Assembly: GCA_964543905.1 (NCBI GenBank)
Contig: CAZIZO010000007.1
Location: forward strand, 117,626-181,625
Direction of reading: 5' to 3'
Source: GCA-016699835 sp964543905
GTDB lineage: Bacteria; Planctomycetota; Phycisphaerae; Phycisphaerales; UBA1924
DNA length: 64,000 nt
Notes under the pieces: generated by a model
The model's input: the letters and a program-made list of their open reading frames with translations, nothing else
Database searches by the model: none
Told to the model about the DNA's origin: nothing
Position numbers and translations under genes: made by a program
In this document: piece after piece, positions 50,773 to 59,354 of the stretch
Layout: the number at the start of each line of letters is the position of its first letter
Position numbering within the stretch: position 1 is the stretch's first letter

Positions 50773-51417
50773 ATGCCCGACCAGGTCCTTCTCGAAACCT
50801 TCTCCCCTGGCCCCTATGCCACCAACTGCACCCTCGTGCGCATCCCTCACCACACCGACTGTTGGATTGTCGACGCGGGCTTCGAGCCCCAACGCATGAT
50901 CCAACGCGTCCGCGACCTCGCGCTCTCCCCGACAGCACTTGTCCTCACCCACGCCCATATCGATCACATCGCCGGCGTCCGCGATGTCGTCCACGCCTTC
51001 CCGAATCTTCCCGTCTGGATCCACGAGGCCGAACGCGATTGGCTCACCGACCCCGAACTCAACCTCAGCATCTTCACCGGGCAGCCCGTCACCGCGCCCG
51101 GACCCGATCGCCTCCTCCATGACAACGAGGAACTCGCCCTCGGCCCCTCGCGCTGGCTCGTCTTGCACACCCCAGGACACTCGCCCGGCGGCATCACGTT
51201 ATATTGCCCCGACGCCAATCTCGCCCTCGTCGGCGACGCCCTCTTCGCAGGCTCCATCGGCCGCACCGATTTCCCCGGTTGCTCCTTCGAGCAACTCGCC
51301 CGCTCCATCCGAACAAGGCTCTACTCCCTCCCCGACGAAACCAAGGTCTTCCCAGGCCACGGCCCAGCCACCACCATCGGACGCGAAAAGAAATCCAACC
51401 CTTACGTCCATGCATGA
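50773..51417 (+). CDS. Metallo-beta-lactamase-fold hydrolase (glyoxalase II-like)
   Basis: A 214-residue protein of the small MBL-fold hydrolase type. The metal-binding motif is THAHIDHIAG, with His 60, His 62, Asp 64 and His 65. Further ligands are in LVLHTPGHSPGGI (His), ALVGDALFAGSIGRTDFPG (Asp) and KVFPGHGPATTIGREK (His). The opening ETFSPGPYATNCTLVRIP is typical of hydroxyacylglutathione hydrolase-like enzymes. It would bind two metal ions and cleave a thioester or similar bond; the substrate is not evident. ATG 50773 is 440 bp from the divergent nusA. Confidence 0.93.
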   Translation: MPDQVLLETFSPGPYATNCTLVRIPHHTDCWIVDAGFEPQRMIQRVRDLALSPTALVLTHAHIDHIAGVRDVVHAFPNLPVWIHEAERDWLTDPELNLSIFTGQPVTAPGPDRLLHDNEELALGPSRWLVLHTPGHSPGGITLYCPDANLALVGDALFAGSIGRTDFPGCSFEQLARSIRTRLYSLPDETKVFPGHGPATTIGREKKSNPYVHA

Positions 51418-51489
51418 TGCCACAAGCGGTTCACCCGCCTCGGCTGATCCTCCACATGCCTTCGAGTGCCCACCACACCGGGCCCTCAA

Positions 51490-51562
51490 TACCGATGGCG
51501 GGGATCGAACCCGCTACCTCTTGATCCACAGTCAAGCGCTCTACCAAATGAGCTACATCGGC
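51490..51562 (-). tRNA. tRNA-His (GTG anticodon) with U72 and A73
   Basis: A 73-nt cloverleaf on the minus strand. Acceptor arm GCCGATG/CATCGGT, D-arm GCTC/GAGC with loop ATTTGGTA, anticodon stem CTTGA/TCAAG with loop CTGTGGA (anticodon GTG, histidine), variable loop AGGTA, T-arm GCGGG/CCCGC with loop TTCGATC. CCA is not encoded. Position 72 is U (wobble with G1) and the discriminator 73 is A, not the C73 that pairs with G-1 in normal bacterial tRNA-His. The genomic base at -1 is G. Its ligase gene hisS lies 0.4 kb away on the same strand. Confidence 0.93.
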
Positions 51563-51626
51563 CAGTCTCCGCCCAGTATAGGACGCCTCGCCCTCACCGT
51601 GCATCCTCCCCTCGCTACCCTCGTCC

Positions 51627-51896
51627 ATGATCCGCCGCCGCGTCACCTTCTCGGGCCGCGTCCAAAACGTCGGCTTCCGCGCCACCGCCGCCTCCCTCGC
51701 CTCCAACTTCCAGATCACGGGCTTCGTCCAGAACCTCCCCGACCGCACCGTCAAACTCGAAGTCCAAGGCCCGCCCTCGGAGATCGAGGCCTTCCTCACC
51801 ACCCTCCGCCAACGCATGTCTCCCAACCTCACGGGCGAAGATGCGATCGCCCTCGTCGTCCACGAGGGCGAAACGATGTTCGAGATTCGCCGTTGA
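51627..51896 (+). CDS. acyP: Acylphosphatase
   Basis: An 89-residue enzyme that hydrolyses carboxyl-phosphate bonds such as acetyl phosphate. The family signature is complete: VTFSGRVQNVGFRATAASLA with the phosphate-binding Arg 18, and ITGFVQNLPDRTVKLEVQG with the catalytic Asn 36. The C-terminus (FEIRR) matches the family end. Length is normal (about 90). It lies between tRNA-His and hisS but on the opposite strand. Confidence 0.95.
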   Translation: MIRRRVTFSGRVQNVGFRATAASLASNFQITGFVQNLPDRTVKLEVQGPPSEIEAFLTTLRQRMSPNLTGEDAIALVVHEGETMFEIRR

Positions 51897-51993
51897 ACAC
51901 GATGACGCGCTCGTCGGTGTGCGATTGACCCGGCGCCATCTTCGGTGCAACTTCAGAGACGCACCCGTCCGTGGTCCACACGCCTCCTCCGTC

Positions 51994-53436
51994 TCACCGC
52001 ATGGACTCCGCCAGCAGCGCCTTCACCGCGTCCACCAGCCGCTCCCTCGGCACTTCCAACTGCCCCGCCCTCGCCTGCAGCCACGTCTCGCGCGAGGCGC
52101 TCGCCTCCGCCGCCGCTTTCCCCGCCTCCATCTGCTTGATCTGCACCACGCCCTTCTCCCGCTCGTTGCTGCCCATCACCACGACCAGCGGCACGCCCTG
52201 CACGTCCGCGTGCTTCACCTGCTTCCCAAAGCGCCCGGCACCCAGATACAACTCCGTGTTGATCCCCGCTCGCCGCAACTCGAACGCCATCTTCACATAC
52301 TCGCTGGTAAGCCCAGCGTCCATGGTCGTGACGAGCACCTTCGCCGTCGCATACCGCAACTTCAGCCGCTCCAACTCCACGAGCGCCGCCAGCAACCGAT
52401 CCACGCCGATGGAGGCCCCCGTCGCCGGCAATCGCTCACCCAGGAACCGCTGCACCAAGTCGTCATACCGCCCGCCCGAACACACCGAGCCGTAGTGGGG
52501 GGCGTCCAGCAGCGTCGTCTCATACACCGGCCCCGTGTAGTACGCCAGCCCACGCGCGATCGACAGGTCGATCCCCACCCGGTCATCGCCATACCCAAGC
52601 GACGCGAGGTTGTCCGAGATGCGCTTCAGCACGTCAACTTCCGCTCCCGAGCCCTCCACGCTCGCAAAGGTCTCACGCAACATCGCCACGACGCGCTCAC
52701 GCGAGTTGCTCTTGATGCTCAAGAACCGTTCGATCCGCTCCACCTGCGACGCGTCGAGCCCCAGCCCCTTGATCATGTCCCCCGACTCATCCTTGTACCC
52801 CTTCGTCAGTTCCAGCCGCACCTTCTCGATCCCGATCTTGTCGAGTTTGTCGAGCACGCGGAAGACGTCCTTCGCCTCTGCGCCGTTCGCCAACGTCGCG
52901 GGCACCTCCGCGTAGGCAAGCAGCAGATTCAGGATCTTCCGGCTTGAATACCGAACCTGGAATCGCCCGACGCCCAGCGCCGTCAGCGTGTCGCAGATCG
53001 CCGCGATGATCTCCATGTCCGCCAGATCGCTCTCGACTCCCACCGAGTCGATATCGAACTGTGTGAACTCGCGATACCGCCCCTTGTCCGGCTTATCCGC
53101 CCGCCACACGGGCGACACCTGATATCGCCGGAACGGCTTGGGCAACTCCTTGTACTGCGACACCACCCGCGCCAGCGGCACCGTCAGATCAAATCGCAAA
53201 CCCAGCGGCAACTCCTCCGGGTTCTCCACCCTGAAAATCTGCCCGCTCGCCTCCGTCCCCGCGCTCCCCGTCAGCACATCCAGATGCTCGATCGCGGGCG
53301 TGCCCAACGGCACAAACCCGTACGACTCGTACACGCGACGGATCGTGTCGATCATCGCCTGCCGTGCCGCCATCTGATCCGGCAAATAGTCGCGCAGGCC
53401 CTTGTACAGACGTGGTTCAACGGTGGATGCTGGCAT
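51994..53436 (-). CDS. hisS: Histidyl-tRNA synthetase, divergent motif-2 type
   Basis: A 480-residue class II synthetase. ATG 53436 starts MPASTVEPRLYKGLRDYLP. Motif 1 region: YESYGFVPLGTPAIEHLDVL. Motif 2: LPKPFRRYQVSPVWRADKPDKGRYREFTQFDIDSVG, which differs from the standard bacterial GPMFRxERPQxGRxRQFHQ and resembles the eukaryotic/alphaproteobacterial form (RYQVGPVWR..QFDxDxVG). Histidine-binding loop: SIARGLAYYTGPVYE. Motif 3: LPATGASIGVDRLLAALVELE. The C-terminal anticodon domain is intact (VLVTTMDAGLTSEYVKMAFELRRAGINTELYLG). The nearby tRNA-His carries matching non-standard determinants (A73, U72). It is co-directional with the envelope operon upstream, 131 bp away. Confidence 0.95.
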   Translation of the reverse strand: MPASTVEPRLYKGLRDYLPDQMAARQAMIDTIRRVYESYGFVPLGTPAIEHLDVLTGSAGTEASGQIFRVENPEELPLGLRFDLTVPLARVVSQYKELPKPFRRYQVSPVWRADKPDKGRYREFTQFDIDSVGVESDLADMEIIAAICDTLTALGVGRFQVRYSSRKILNLLLAYAEVPATLANGAEAKDVFRVLDKLDKIGIEKVRLELTKGYKDESGDMIKGLGLDASQVERIERFLSIKSNSRERVVAMLRETFASVEGSGAEVDVLKRISDNLASLGYGDDRVGIDLSIARGLAYYTGPVYETTLLDAPHYGSVCSGGRYDDLVQRFLGERLPATGASIGVDRLLAALVELERLKLRYATAKVLVTTMDAGLTSEYVKMAFELRRAGINTELYLGAGRFGKQVKHADVQGVPLVVVMGSNEREKGVVQIKQMEAGKAAAEASASRETWLQARAGQLEVPRERLVDAVKALLAESMR

Positions 53437-53567
53437 GCGCACAGGGTAGAGCGCGAAATGCACCGTATCAGAACTCGACCCGAGCGTGCACCGCCCATCC
53501 CACCCTCGTGCGGCGGGTCTCCTACACGCCTCGATCTCCTACTCCTCGGTGCGTTCAAGATGGGCGA

Positions 53568-55301
53568 TCATCTCTCGTGCGCCCACGCCTTCTCCATCTG
53601 CGATGCCAACTTCCCGACCGTCTGCGCCGCCAACTCCTCGACCGCCCGGTTCAGACTCTCCTCGCCCAACTCGCGCTGGATCGTCGTCGCCGCCACGATC
53701 GTGCCGTCCTTGACCTGGAACGCCCGCATCGTGAACACGACCCGCATGGGCTTCTGTGTCGCACGATCTCGAACCAGCCGCCCGACGCCCGATACCACGA
53801 TGTCCGCGCCCGCCTTCTGCCCCAGCGTCAAGGCCAGATCGCGATCATTCCACGTCCGTGCCTGCATCGCCGGGTCCTTGTTGAGTTCCCCCTGCGCCGC
53901 CGACACGTCCTTGGGCGTCAGCCCCAGTTGCACGAACCGCTCGAGAATCTTGTCCTCGAACACCCGCGTATCAATCACCTCATCTTCTCGCCGTTCCGCA
54001 CGCCGATCGCGCAACTCTCGGTCGATCACCTTCTCCAGGAACGGATCGTGCCGATCGACGCCTCCTCGGATGCTCACGCGGTCGCCGAGGATGATCTGCG
54101 TGTTCACGCTCGTCCCCTCGCTCGTCTTCGCGTCCGCGTCCTTCGCGGGCAAGGAGTCCCTCGCGTCCACACGCTCCCCGACCAGCGACTCCTCAACCTG
54201 CACGGCCGCCTTATTCATGATCACCGCGATCGTCGGCTTTCCCGCCTTCTCATACGCCTTCGCCAACGCCTGCCTTGCCTCCTTGTTCCTCGCCGTCTCC
54301 TCGCCTCCCGAAAGGTCGCGTTCGCGAGCCGTCATCGCCAGCGGCGCCAGTTTCAGATCGATCTGCCCATCGCGAGAATCAATGACCTGCGCCTCCATCC
54401 CCAGCGCGTTCACCGCCGCACGCCGTGCCGTCCGCCGAAGATCGAGCAGATCGCCGCCGTAGAAGACCTCGAACTCCGCCACGCCGCGCCCGCCGTCCAC
54501 GCCCTCCTCGCGCAGGATGACCGAGTCCGACTTGACCCCCGGCTGGGCCCTCATCGTGTCACGGAACGCCACGAGGTCATCATCCGCATACGTCCCGACC
54601 AGCCGCAGCGTGAACTTCCGCTGCCCGCCCACGCTTCCTCCCTCGGGATACGCCTCGGCATACTGCGCCGCCACACGTCGCGCGATGGCCCGCGCATACT
54701 CACCCATCACCGGCGCCGTGAAGTCGCCATCGCGCGCGTCCGTGTACATATCCCAGGAATGCTGCCCGATCGTCGTCCCCCGCCGCATGTCGCTCACGAC
54801 ATACCGCGCCGAATACGCCGCGCCGTCCGCGCGACCCGGCTGCTCGATCAAGCGCACATAGACCATCACGTCCACGTTCGACTTCTCCGCCAGCACACGC
54901 GCCGCCGCCACTTCATCATTCCGCCGCAGCGTCTCGGCCTGCTGCGCATTCAACGCCTTCATCCCCGCCACGTTCACGATCGTGACCTCCGGATGGCGGA
55001 AGTACTCCTCGATCCGCCCACCCAGGCCCGACAATCGCCCAAGGTCGTGCAGCGTCGAACTCGCCCCGCGATCGCGCCCCACCATGTCCACCGTGAATCC
55101 CAACCGGGGCGACCCCGATCGCCTGTACGCGCCCAGAAACTCCTCAAAGTTCTCCAGTCGGTCAAACGCGCGGTAGTCCGCGGGCGGCGGCGTGGGGGGC
55201 AGCGGCAGCCGCTCCTGCGCCAGCGTCGACGAGAACGCCATCCCCATCACGCCCGCGACCACCAAGACCTTCACCGCCATCCCCAAATGTGTGCCAGACA
55301 T
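53568..55301 (-). CDS. Exported protein of the LpoB-like envelope operon
   Basis: A 577-residue protein. ATG 55301 has AAAGGG six bases upstream (ATG 55307 also possible) and starts a signal peptide ending in AFSSTLA-QE. The mature protein is alpha/beta with segments VTIVNVAGMKALNAQQAE, KSNVDVMVYVRLIEQPG, SWDMYTDARDGDF and, at the end, ADIVVSGVGRLVRDR followed by VVFTMRAFQVKDGTIVAATTIQRE. This last part resembles the LpoB/CsgG-like fold (strand, loop, long helix). It is the last gene of a minus-strand run of putative lipoproteins, 65 bp after the YcfL-like gene. Function unknown; an envelope assembly role is inferred from neighbours. Confidence 0.65.
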   Translation of the reverse strand: MSGTHLGMAVKVLVVAGVMGMAFSSTLAQERLPLPPTPPPADYRAFDRLENFEEFLGAYRRSGSPRLGFTVDMVGRDRGASSTLHDLGRLSGLGGRIEEYFRHPEVTIVNVAGMKALNAQQAETLRRNDEVAAARVLAEKSNVDVMVYVRLIEQPGRADGAAYSARYVVSDMRRGTTIGQHSWDMYTDARDGDFTAPVMGEYARAIARRVAAQYAEAYPEGGSVGGQRKFTLRLVGTYADDDLVAFRDTMRAQPGVKSDSVILREEGVDGGRGVAEFEVFYGGDLLDLRRTARRAAVNALGMEAQVIDSRDGQIDLKLAPLAMTARERDLSGGEETARNKEARQALAKAYEKAGKPTIAVIMNKAAVQVEESLVGERVDARDSLPAKDADAKTSEGTSVNTQIILGDRVSIRGGVDRHDPFLEKVIDRELRDRRAERREDEVIDTRVFEDKILERFVQLGLTPKDVSAAQGELNKDPAMQARTWNDRDLALTLGQKAGADIVVSGVGRLVRDRATQKPMRVVFTMRAFQVKDGTIVAATTIQRELGEESLNRAVEELAAQTVGKLASQMEKAWAHER

Positions 55302-55366
55302 GTTCATCCCTTTCGATCCAGCATCCGTGCCTGCCCTCGACCCATGCACCTCTCGCCCCTCACCGC

Positions 55367-55804
55367 TCACCGTGCCGAGCGAATCTCCAGACGCCAGTCC
55401 TTCGCCGTGCTGTCCAGGGCATTCCCCTCGAGATACACCTGGTTCCGCGGCTCCATCACCATGTACCGCCACTCCGTCTGCGTCCGCAGCGGCGTGCCCC
55501 CCGCCTCCGTCGGGCCATTGAAGAACGTGAACTTGTACTGGATTCGCGAAAACTCCCCCGGATTCGACAACAATCGCGCCGGCACGCTCACCTTCATCAC
55601 CCCGCTGTCACTGTTCACCACCGGCTGGTTGATCGCCAAGTAAGGCGACAGCCCCGCCTCGACCACCACCTTCGGGTAGTTCGCCTGCGCCACCGTGTCG
55701 TTCCGCGCCGCGTACGGCGCCCGCACCGTGTCGCATCCCGAGATCACCATCGCCACCATACCCAACACACCACACGCGGTCATCCGGCCAAGTGTCGTCT
55801 TCAT
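55367..55804 (-). CDS. YcfL-like lipoprotein (DUF1425)
   Basis: A 145-residue predicted lipoprotein. ATG 55804 has AAGGAAG five bases upstream. The signal ends in VISGC-DT. The Cys is followed by Asp, which in enterobacteria retains lipoproteins in the inner membrane; whether that rule holds here is unknown. The domain reads like DUF1425/YcfL: VVEAGLSPYLAINQPVVNSDSGVMKVSVPARLLSNPGEFSRIQYKFTFFN, PLRTQTEWRYMVMEPRNQVYLEGNAL and DWRLEIRSA. In proteobacteria ycfL neighbours lpoB (ycfM), the activator of penicillin-binding protein 1B, and that pairing is reproduced here. Confidence 0.85.
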   Translation of the reverse strand: MKTTLGRMTACGVLGMVAMVISGCDTVRAPYAARNDTVAQANYPKVVVEAGLSPYLAINQPVVNSDSGVMKVSVPARLLSNPGEFSRIQYKFTFFNGPTEAGGTPLRTQTEWRYMVMEPRNQVYLEGNALDSTAKDWRLEIRSAR

Positions 55805-55864
55805 CGTCGCTTCCTTTGTGCTCTCCGCGCCTCCGCGCGGTCTCGTTCTCGTTCCAAACGCCAA

Positions 55865-57640
55865 TCACTCGAAAAACGTCGTCCAATCCTTCTTCGTCGG
55901 TTCTCGTCCCGGACCCCCAGTCAGGGAGCCCGCCCCCCGGGTCGCCGCAATCTGCTCCGCCAACTCCCGCACCGCCTTCGATCGAGGCCGATACGCCGGA
56001 TGCGTCTGTCCAAACAGCCTCGCATACCCCGCCGAGCCAGCCTCCGGCGCCACCAGCGTGTCCCCTCCCTCAAGAATGTGCTTCCGAGACCGCCCCACGT
56101 TGTCCTCCCATCGCAGCGTGATCCCCTCCTCCCGATACAGGTTCTCCAGGTCCGACGCCGTCATCCCCGTCAGGTTCCCCGCCCGTTGATATCGCTCCAG
56201 TGTGGCCTGGCTCGGCGTACGCACGCACCGCCCGCCCAGGATGTACGGCAACTCGTCCCCCTCCACCCGCGCCTCGCTCGCGTCGTTCGCATACATGATC
56301 TGACCCGACGTCGCCCACGCCGACGAGCCGCCACGTCCGTCCCCCAGCCGCACATACTTGAGTTGCAGCCCCTCACCCTCACCCGGCGGCGACATCGCCG
56401 CAAGAACCATCCGCGACCCAGGGTCCCCCTGCACCTGCAACGTCACCACGCTCCCTCGCGACGGGATGTTCACGGGCACGATGTACGTCCGCTGCGGCAG
56501 CACCTCCAGGTACCGAGTATCCGCCCGCGACGTCGCTTTCAGCAACAGCCCCGCCGCCGCCAGCGAGGCCCCGATGATCTGCTGGTTCGCCCTCGCATCG
56601 CGATTCCCCTGGTTCGCCGACAGCGCCGTCGCCGCCCCTCCCACGAGCAAGAGCGACCCGATCGTGCTCTTCGCCGCCCGCACGTCTTCCAGATTGTTCC
56701 ACAGGTGGCTCTGCGCCAGGCGGTTCACGTCCGTCACCGCCGAGAAGGCCGCCCCCTCCTCCACGCCGCCCGCCGCCACCGAGTAACTCATCGCCCGATC
56801 ATCGCTCGCCCATCGCGGCTCAAATCGCGCCAACGCCCCGACTTCCCCTCGCGCCACCTTCACCGGCCCGCGTCCGTAGTCCACCACGAAGATCGTGTTG
56901 TACCCGCCCGCCAGCAGGGCATCGCGCAATGGCCCGAGCGCCGCGTTGAACTCCACCGCCGTGTTCAAGTTGTCCGACGCCTCCTCGCGCCGCCCCAACG
57001 CCAGCGACGCCACGCCCGTCAGCACATACCCCAACTCAAAGTCCGTCTTGATCGCCGTGTACCCGTGATCCAGGTACGCATCGCCTCCCTTGTTCTGCCG
57101 ATCGCGTTCCGCCGCGCGTCGCGCGATCTCCTCCGTGCTCAACTTCTGTCCCGTCTTCTCGTTGTCCCCGAAGTCCTTCAGGAGAAAGAGCGACGACTGC
57201 GCCGCCGCCCGCATGTTGTCCCACTCCCCCAGCATCCCCTTCTGGATCGCGATGTACGAGTACGACATCGCCTGCTCGAACGGCTCACCCTTCCAGATTT
57301 TTACCCCCTCGTTCACCACCACCGACGCCACCGTGCGATCCGCGTTCAACCCTTGCACGCGCAGCAGCCGATACGCCTCGTTCGAGACCTCCTCCGCCGC
57401 GTGCGGGTCCCCATCCGCCAGCGTCGCAATCTGCAGCCGCATCCGGCTCAGGATGTAATCCCGATCCGACGGATCGTCCGACAACGCCTCCTGCAAACGC
57501 ACCCGCGCCGCGCCATAGTTCCCGCTCTCGATCGCCCACGCCGACTTGGCGTCCATCCCCGCGCTGCAACCGCCAAGAGACCCCATCGCCAACGCGACCA
57601 GCGGCATCCATCCCAGTTTTGTCCAACGACACGCCGTCAT
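55865..57640 (-). CDS. COG3014-like lipoprotein with TPR-type N-terminus
   Basis: A 591-residue predicted lipoprotein. ATG 57640 begins a signal MTACRWTKLGWMPLVALAMGSLGGC with lipobox LGGC; GTG 57703 upstream is weaker. The first ~200 residues are helical and TPR-like (AIESGNYGAARVRLQEALSDDPSDRDYILSRMRLQIATLADGD). The middle has IAIQKGMLGEWDNMRAAAQ and YTAIKTDFELGYVLTGVASLALGRREEASDNL. The C-terminal half is beta-rich and contains RTYIVPVNIPSRGSVVTLQV and AMSPPGEGEGLQLKYVRLGDGR. I recognise the layout as the COG3014 protein found next to ycfL and lpoB. It lies between LpoB-like and YcfL-like genes here. Confidence 0.65.
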   Translation of the reverse strand: MTACRWTKLGWMPLVALAMGSLGGCSAGMDAKSAWAIESGNYGAARVRLQEALSDDPSDRDYILSRMRLQIATLADGDPHAAEEVSNEAYRLLRVQGLNADRTVASVVVNEGVKIWKGEPFEQAMSYSYIAIQKGMLGEWDNMRAAAQSSLFLLKDFGDNEKTGQKLSTEEIARRAAERDRQNKGGDAYLDHGYTAIKTDFELGYVLTGVASLALGRREEASDNLNTAVEFNAALGPLRDALLAGGYNTIFVVDYGRGPVKVARGEVGALARFEPRWASDDRAMSYSVAAGGVEEGAAFSAVTDVNRLAQSHLWNNLEDVRAAKSTIGSLLLVGGAATALSANQGNRDARANQQIIGASLAAAGLLLKATSRADTRYLEVLPQRTYIVPVNIPSRGSVVTLQVQGDPGSRMVLAAMSPPGEGEGLQLKYVRLGDGRGGSSAWATSGQIMYANDASEARVEGDELPYILGGRCVRTPSQATLERYQRAGNLTGMTASDLENLYREEGITLRWEDNVGRSRKHILEGGDTLVAPEAGSAGYARLFGQTHPAYRPRSKAVRELAEQIAATRGAGSLTGGPGREPTKKDWTTFFE

Positions 57641-57706
57641 GTGTGCTCGCCCCGAGATCCCGACCTGCTCGTCCCGCCTGATCCCCTTGATCGGCGACTT
57701 CACTTC

Positions 57707-58288
57707 TCAGTCATACGACCGCCCAAACGCCGTCCGCTTGAACTCGAACGTCTCCGCCCACTCCAGCGTGCCGTCGCCCAAGTCCGTGATCCGATACTCG
57801 CACAGGTACGCATCCGTCCGATCGAGTTTCGCCGTTCTCGTCGCCGTACGAAACGTCGCCGTCATCTCGTGCGTCGGGGATCGTTCCAGCGCCGCATCCT
57901 CGGGCAGCGCCCCCGTACGCCGCGCGTCCCGCAGGAACTTCGCCGGGATCACGAACCGCACGTTCCGCTCCTTGCTCAGCGTCTGAATCCCGATCGAGTC
58001 TCGCACGCGCTGCATCAGCCACCATTGCTCGCTCGACGGAATCACGTCGCTCGTCAAGTTCTCCACCTTGTTGATCGCCACGATCATCCGAGGCGAGTCC
58101 GGCCCACGCCCCTTCAGGAAATCACTCGCTCGCAACTTCGACGCCATCTCCGCGCACGTCGCCTCCAGGTCCGACATCGACAGCGACGTCGTCTTCGCCT
58201 GCGCCGACGAACACCCGCCCATCGCCACCATGCTCACGAGCAAACTCGCCGCACCCAATATCGTGATCAACCGAATCATGACTGCCAT
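57707..58288 (-). CDS. LpoB-like lipoprotein, second copy
   Basis: A 193-residue predicted lipoprotein. GGAGGGGG precedes ATG 58288. The signal LITILGAASLLVSMVAMGGC ends in the Cys of GGC. The mature part has the LpoB pattern: DLEATCAEMASKLRASDFL, then RMIVAINKVENLTSDVIPSSEQWWLMQRVRDSIGIQ (strand, NKVEN loop, amphipathic helix), NVRFVIPAKFLRDA, and a late strand ATFRTATRTAKLDRTDAYLCEYRITDLGDGTLEWAETFEFKR, as in LpoB/CsgG-like proteins that end with a VWs-type motif. LpoB activates peptidoglycan synthase PBP1B; activity here is inference. It follows the other LpoB-like gene by 215 bp. Confidence 0.7.
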   Translation of the reverse strand: MAVMIRLITILGAASLLVSMVAMGGCSSAQAKTTSLSMSDLEATCAEMASKLRASDFLKGRGPDSPRMIVAINKVENLTSDVIPSSEQWWLMQRVRDSIGIQTLSKERNVRFVIPAKFLRDARRTGALPEDAALERSPTHEMTATFRTATRTAKLDRTDAYLCEYRITDLGDGTLEWAETFEFKRTAFGRSYD

Positions 58289-58503
58289 TACGCCCCCTCC
58301 CAGTCGGAGCGGGTCGGTGGGAGGGTCTGCGTTCACGCTCCCCTCCGACCGAGACCTCATCCGTGCGTTCCTTTCGCCAACGCCATTCTGTACAGAGTGT
58401 TTCGACATCGACCCCGAGCGCCCCAAGCGCTTCGCTCCAGCACGCACCGGAGGAGGTGACACCCGGAACGGCGATCGCGTCGCCCGGCACGCCACCCCCT
58501 CGC

Positions 58504-59148
58504 TCACCGCCGCGGAATCACCCGCTTGCTCTCATACGGCGAGTTGCTCCACACCACCTCGCCGTCGTTCGCCCGCATCAGGTTGAACGACAACCCGTAG
58601 TAGTTGCTCTGCTCCGTTCGCCCGTCGCGGTTCACGCGATAGAACTCGCCGTTGAGGAAGAACGTGTAGTCCGCGTTCAGTTGCCGACCCTGCCCGCTCC
58701 GCGAGCCTTCCTGCAGCAGGTCGCGACTCCCACCGAACTCGCGGTTCTGCAGCGCTTCCAACTTCGCCCGATCTTCCACAAACCGCACGTTCTGCAGCAC
58801 CATCCGGCTCTGCAGCAACTTCTGCCGGATCCGGCTCCGGAACGCCTCAAAGTCCGTCGTCGACACAATCCCCGTCTTGTTCACCATATCTCCAAACACG
58901 ATCGTCGCCCGATACCCCTGGTTCAACTCGGGCACCGTCTTCAGATCCTCCGTCAACTGCGACACCACCTGATCGCTGAACTCCGTCAACTCCGTCACCG
59001 TCACCTGCGGGCTGTTCCGCTCCGCTCGCGTCGTATCCGTCGCCTCCACCCGGTAGTTATCCTGTCCCCTCGGCGGCGACGAGCACCCCGTCAACGCCAA
59101 AACCACCGACGCCCCAAACCCCATCCCGACAACTCGGCCCAGCGACAT
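58504..59148 (-). CDS. LpoB-like penicillin-binding protein activator lipoprotein
   Basis: A 214-residue predicted lipoprotein with lipobox LTGC-SS. The fold pattern follows LpoB (YcfM): VTVTELTEFSDQVVSQLTEDLKTVPEL, RATIVFGDMVNKTGIVSTTDFEAFRSRIRQKLLQS, VRFVEDRAKLEALQNRE, a Gly/Ser-rich loop GSRDLLQEGSRSGQGRQL, NADYTFFLNGEFYRVNRDGRTEQSNYYGLSFNLMRANDGEVVWSNSPYESKR. Length and order are close to the family. It is the first gene of the five-gene minus-strand operon. In proteobacteria LpoB reaches through the peptidoglycan to PBP1B; planctomycetes with peptidoglycan could use it similarly. Confidence 0.85.
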   Translation of the reverse strand: MSLGRVVGMGFGASVVLALTGCSSPPRGQDNYRVEATDTTRAERNSPQVTVTELTEFSDQVVSQLTEDLKTVPELNQGYRATIVFGDMVNKTGIVSTTDFEAFRSRIRQKLLQSRMVLQNVRFVEDRAKLEALQNREFGGSRDLLQEGSRSGQGRQLNADYTFFLNGEFYRVNRDGRTEQSNYYGLSFNLMRANDGEVVWSNSPYESKRVIPRR

Positions 59149-59354
59149 GGCATACCTCCAGGCACTCGATCTCGTCCGATCGCGTGCAGTCCCATTCCAG
59201 TTCCGTCCGGCGACTTCTACGCCGCTCGACGATGGATGTTAGACCTTACAAACTTGCGATTGTTCCGATCGCACCATCGCGAATTCTCGCCCGCGATCAC
59301 CAATATTCTCGGAAGTCAGGGAAACACCCTATCCATCTCGCCCCTTCCCCGCCT

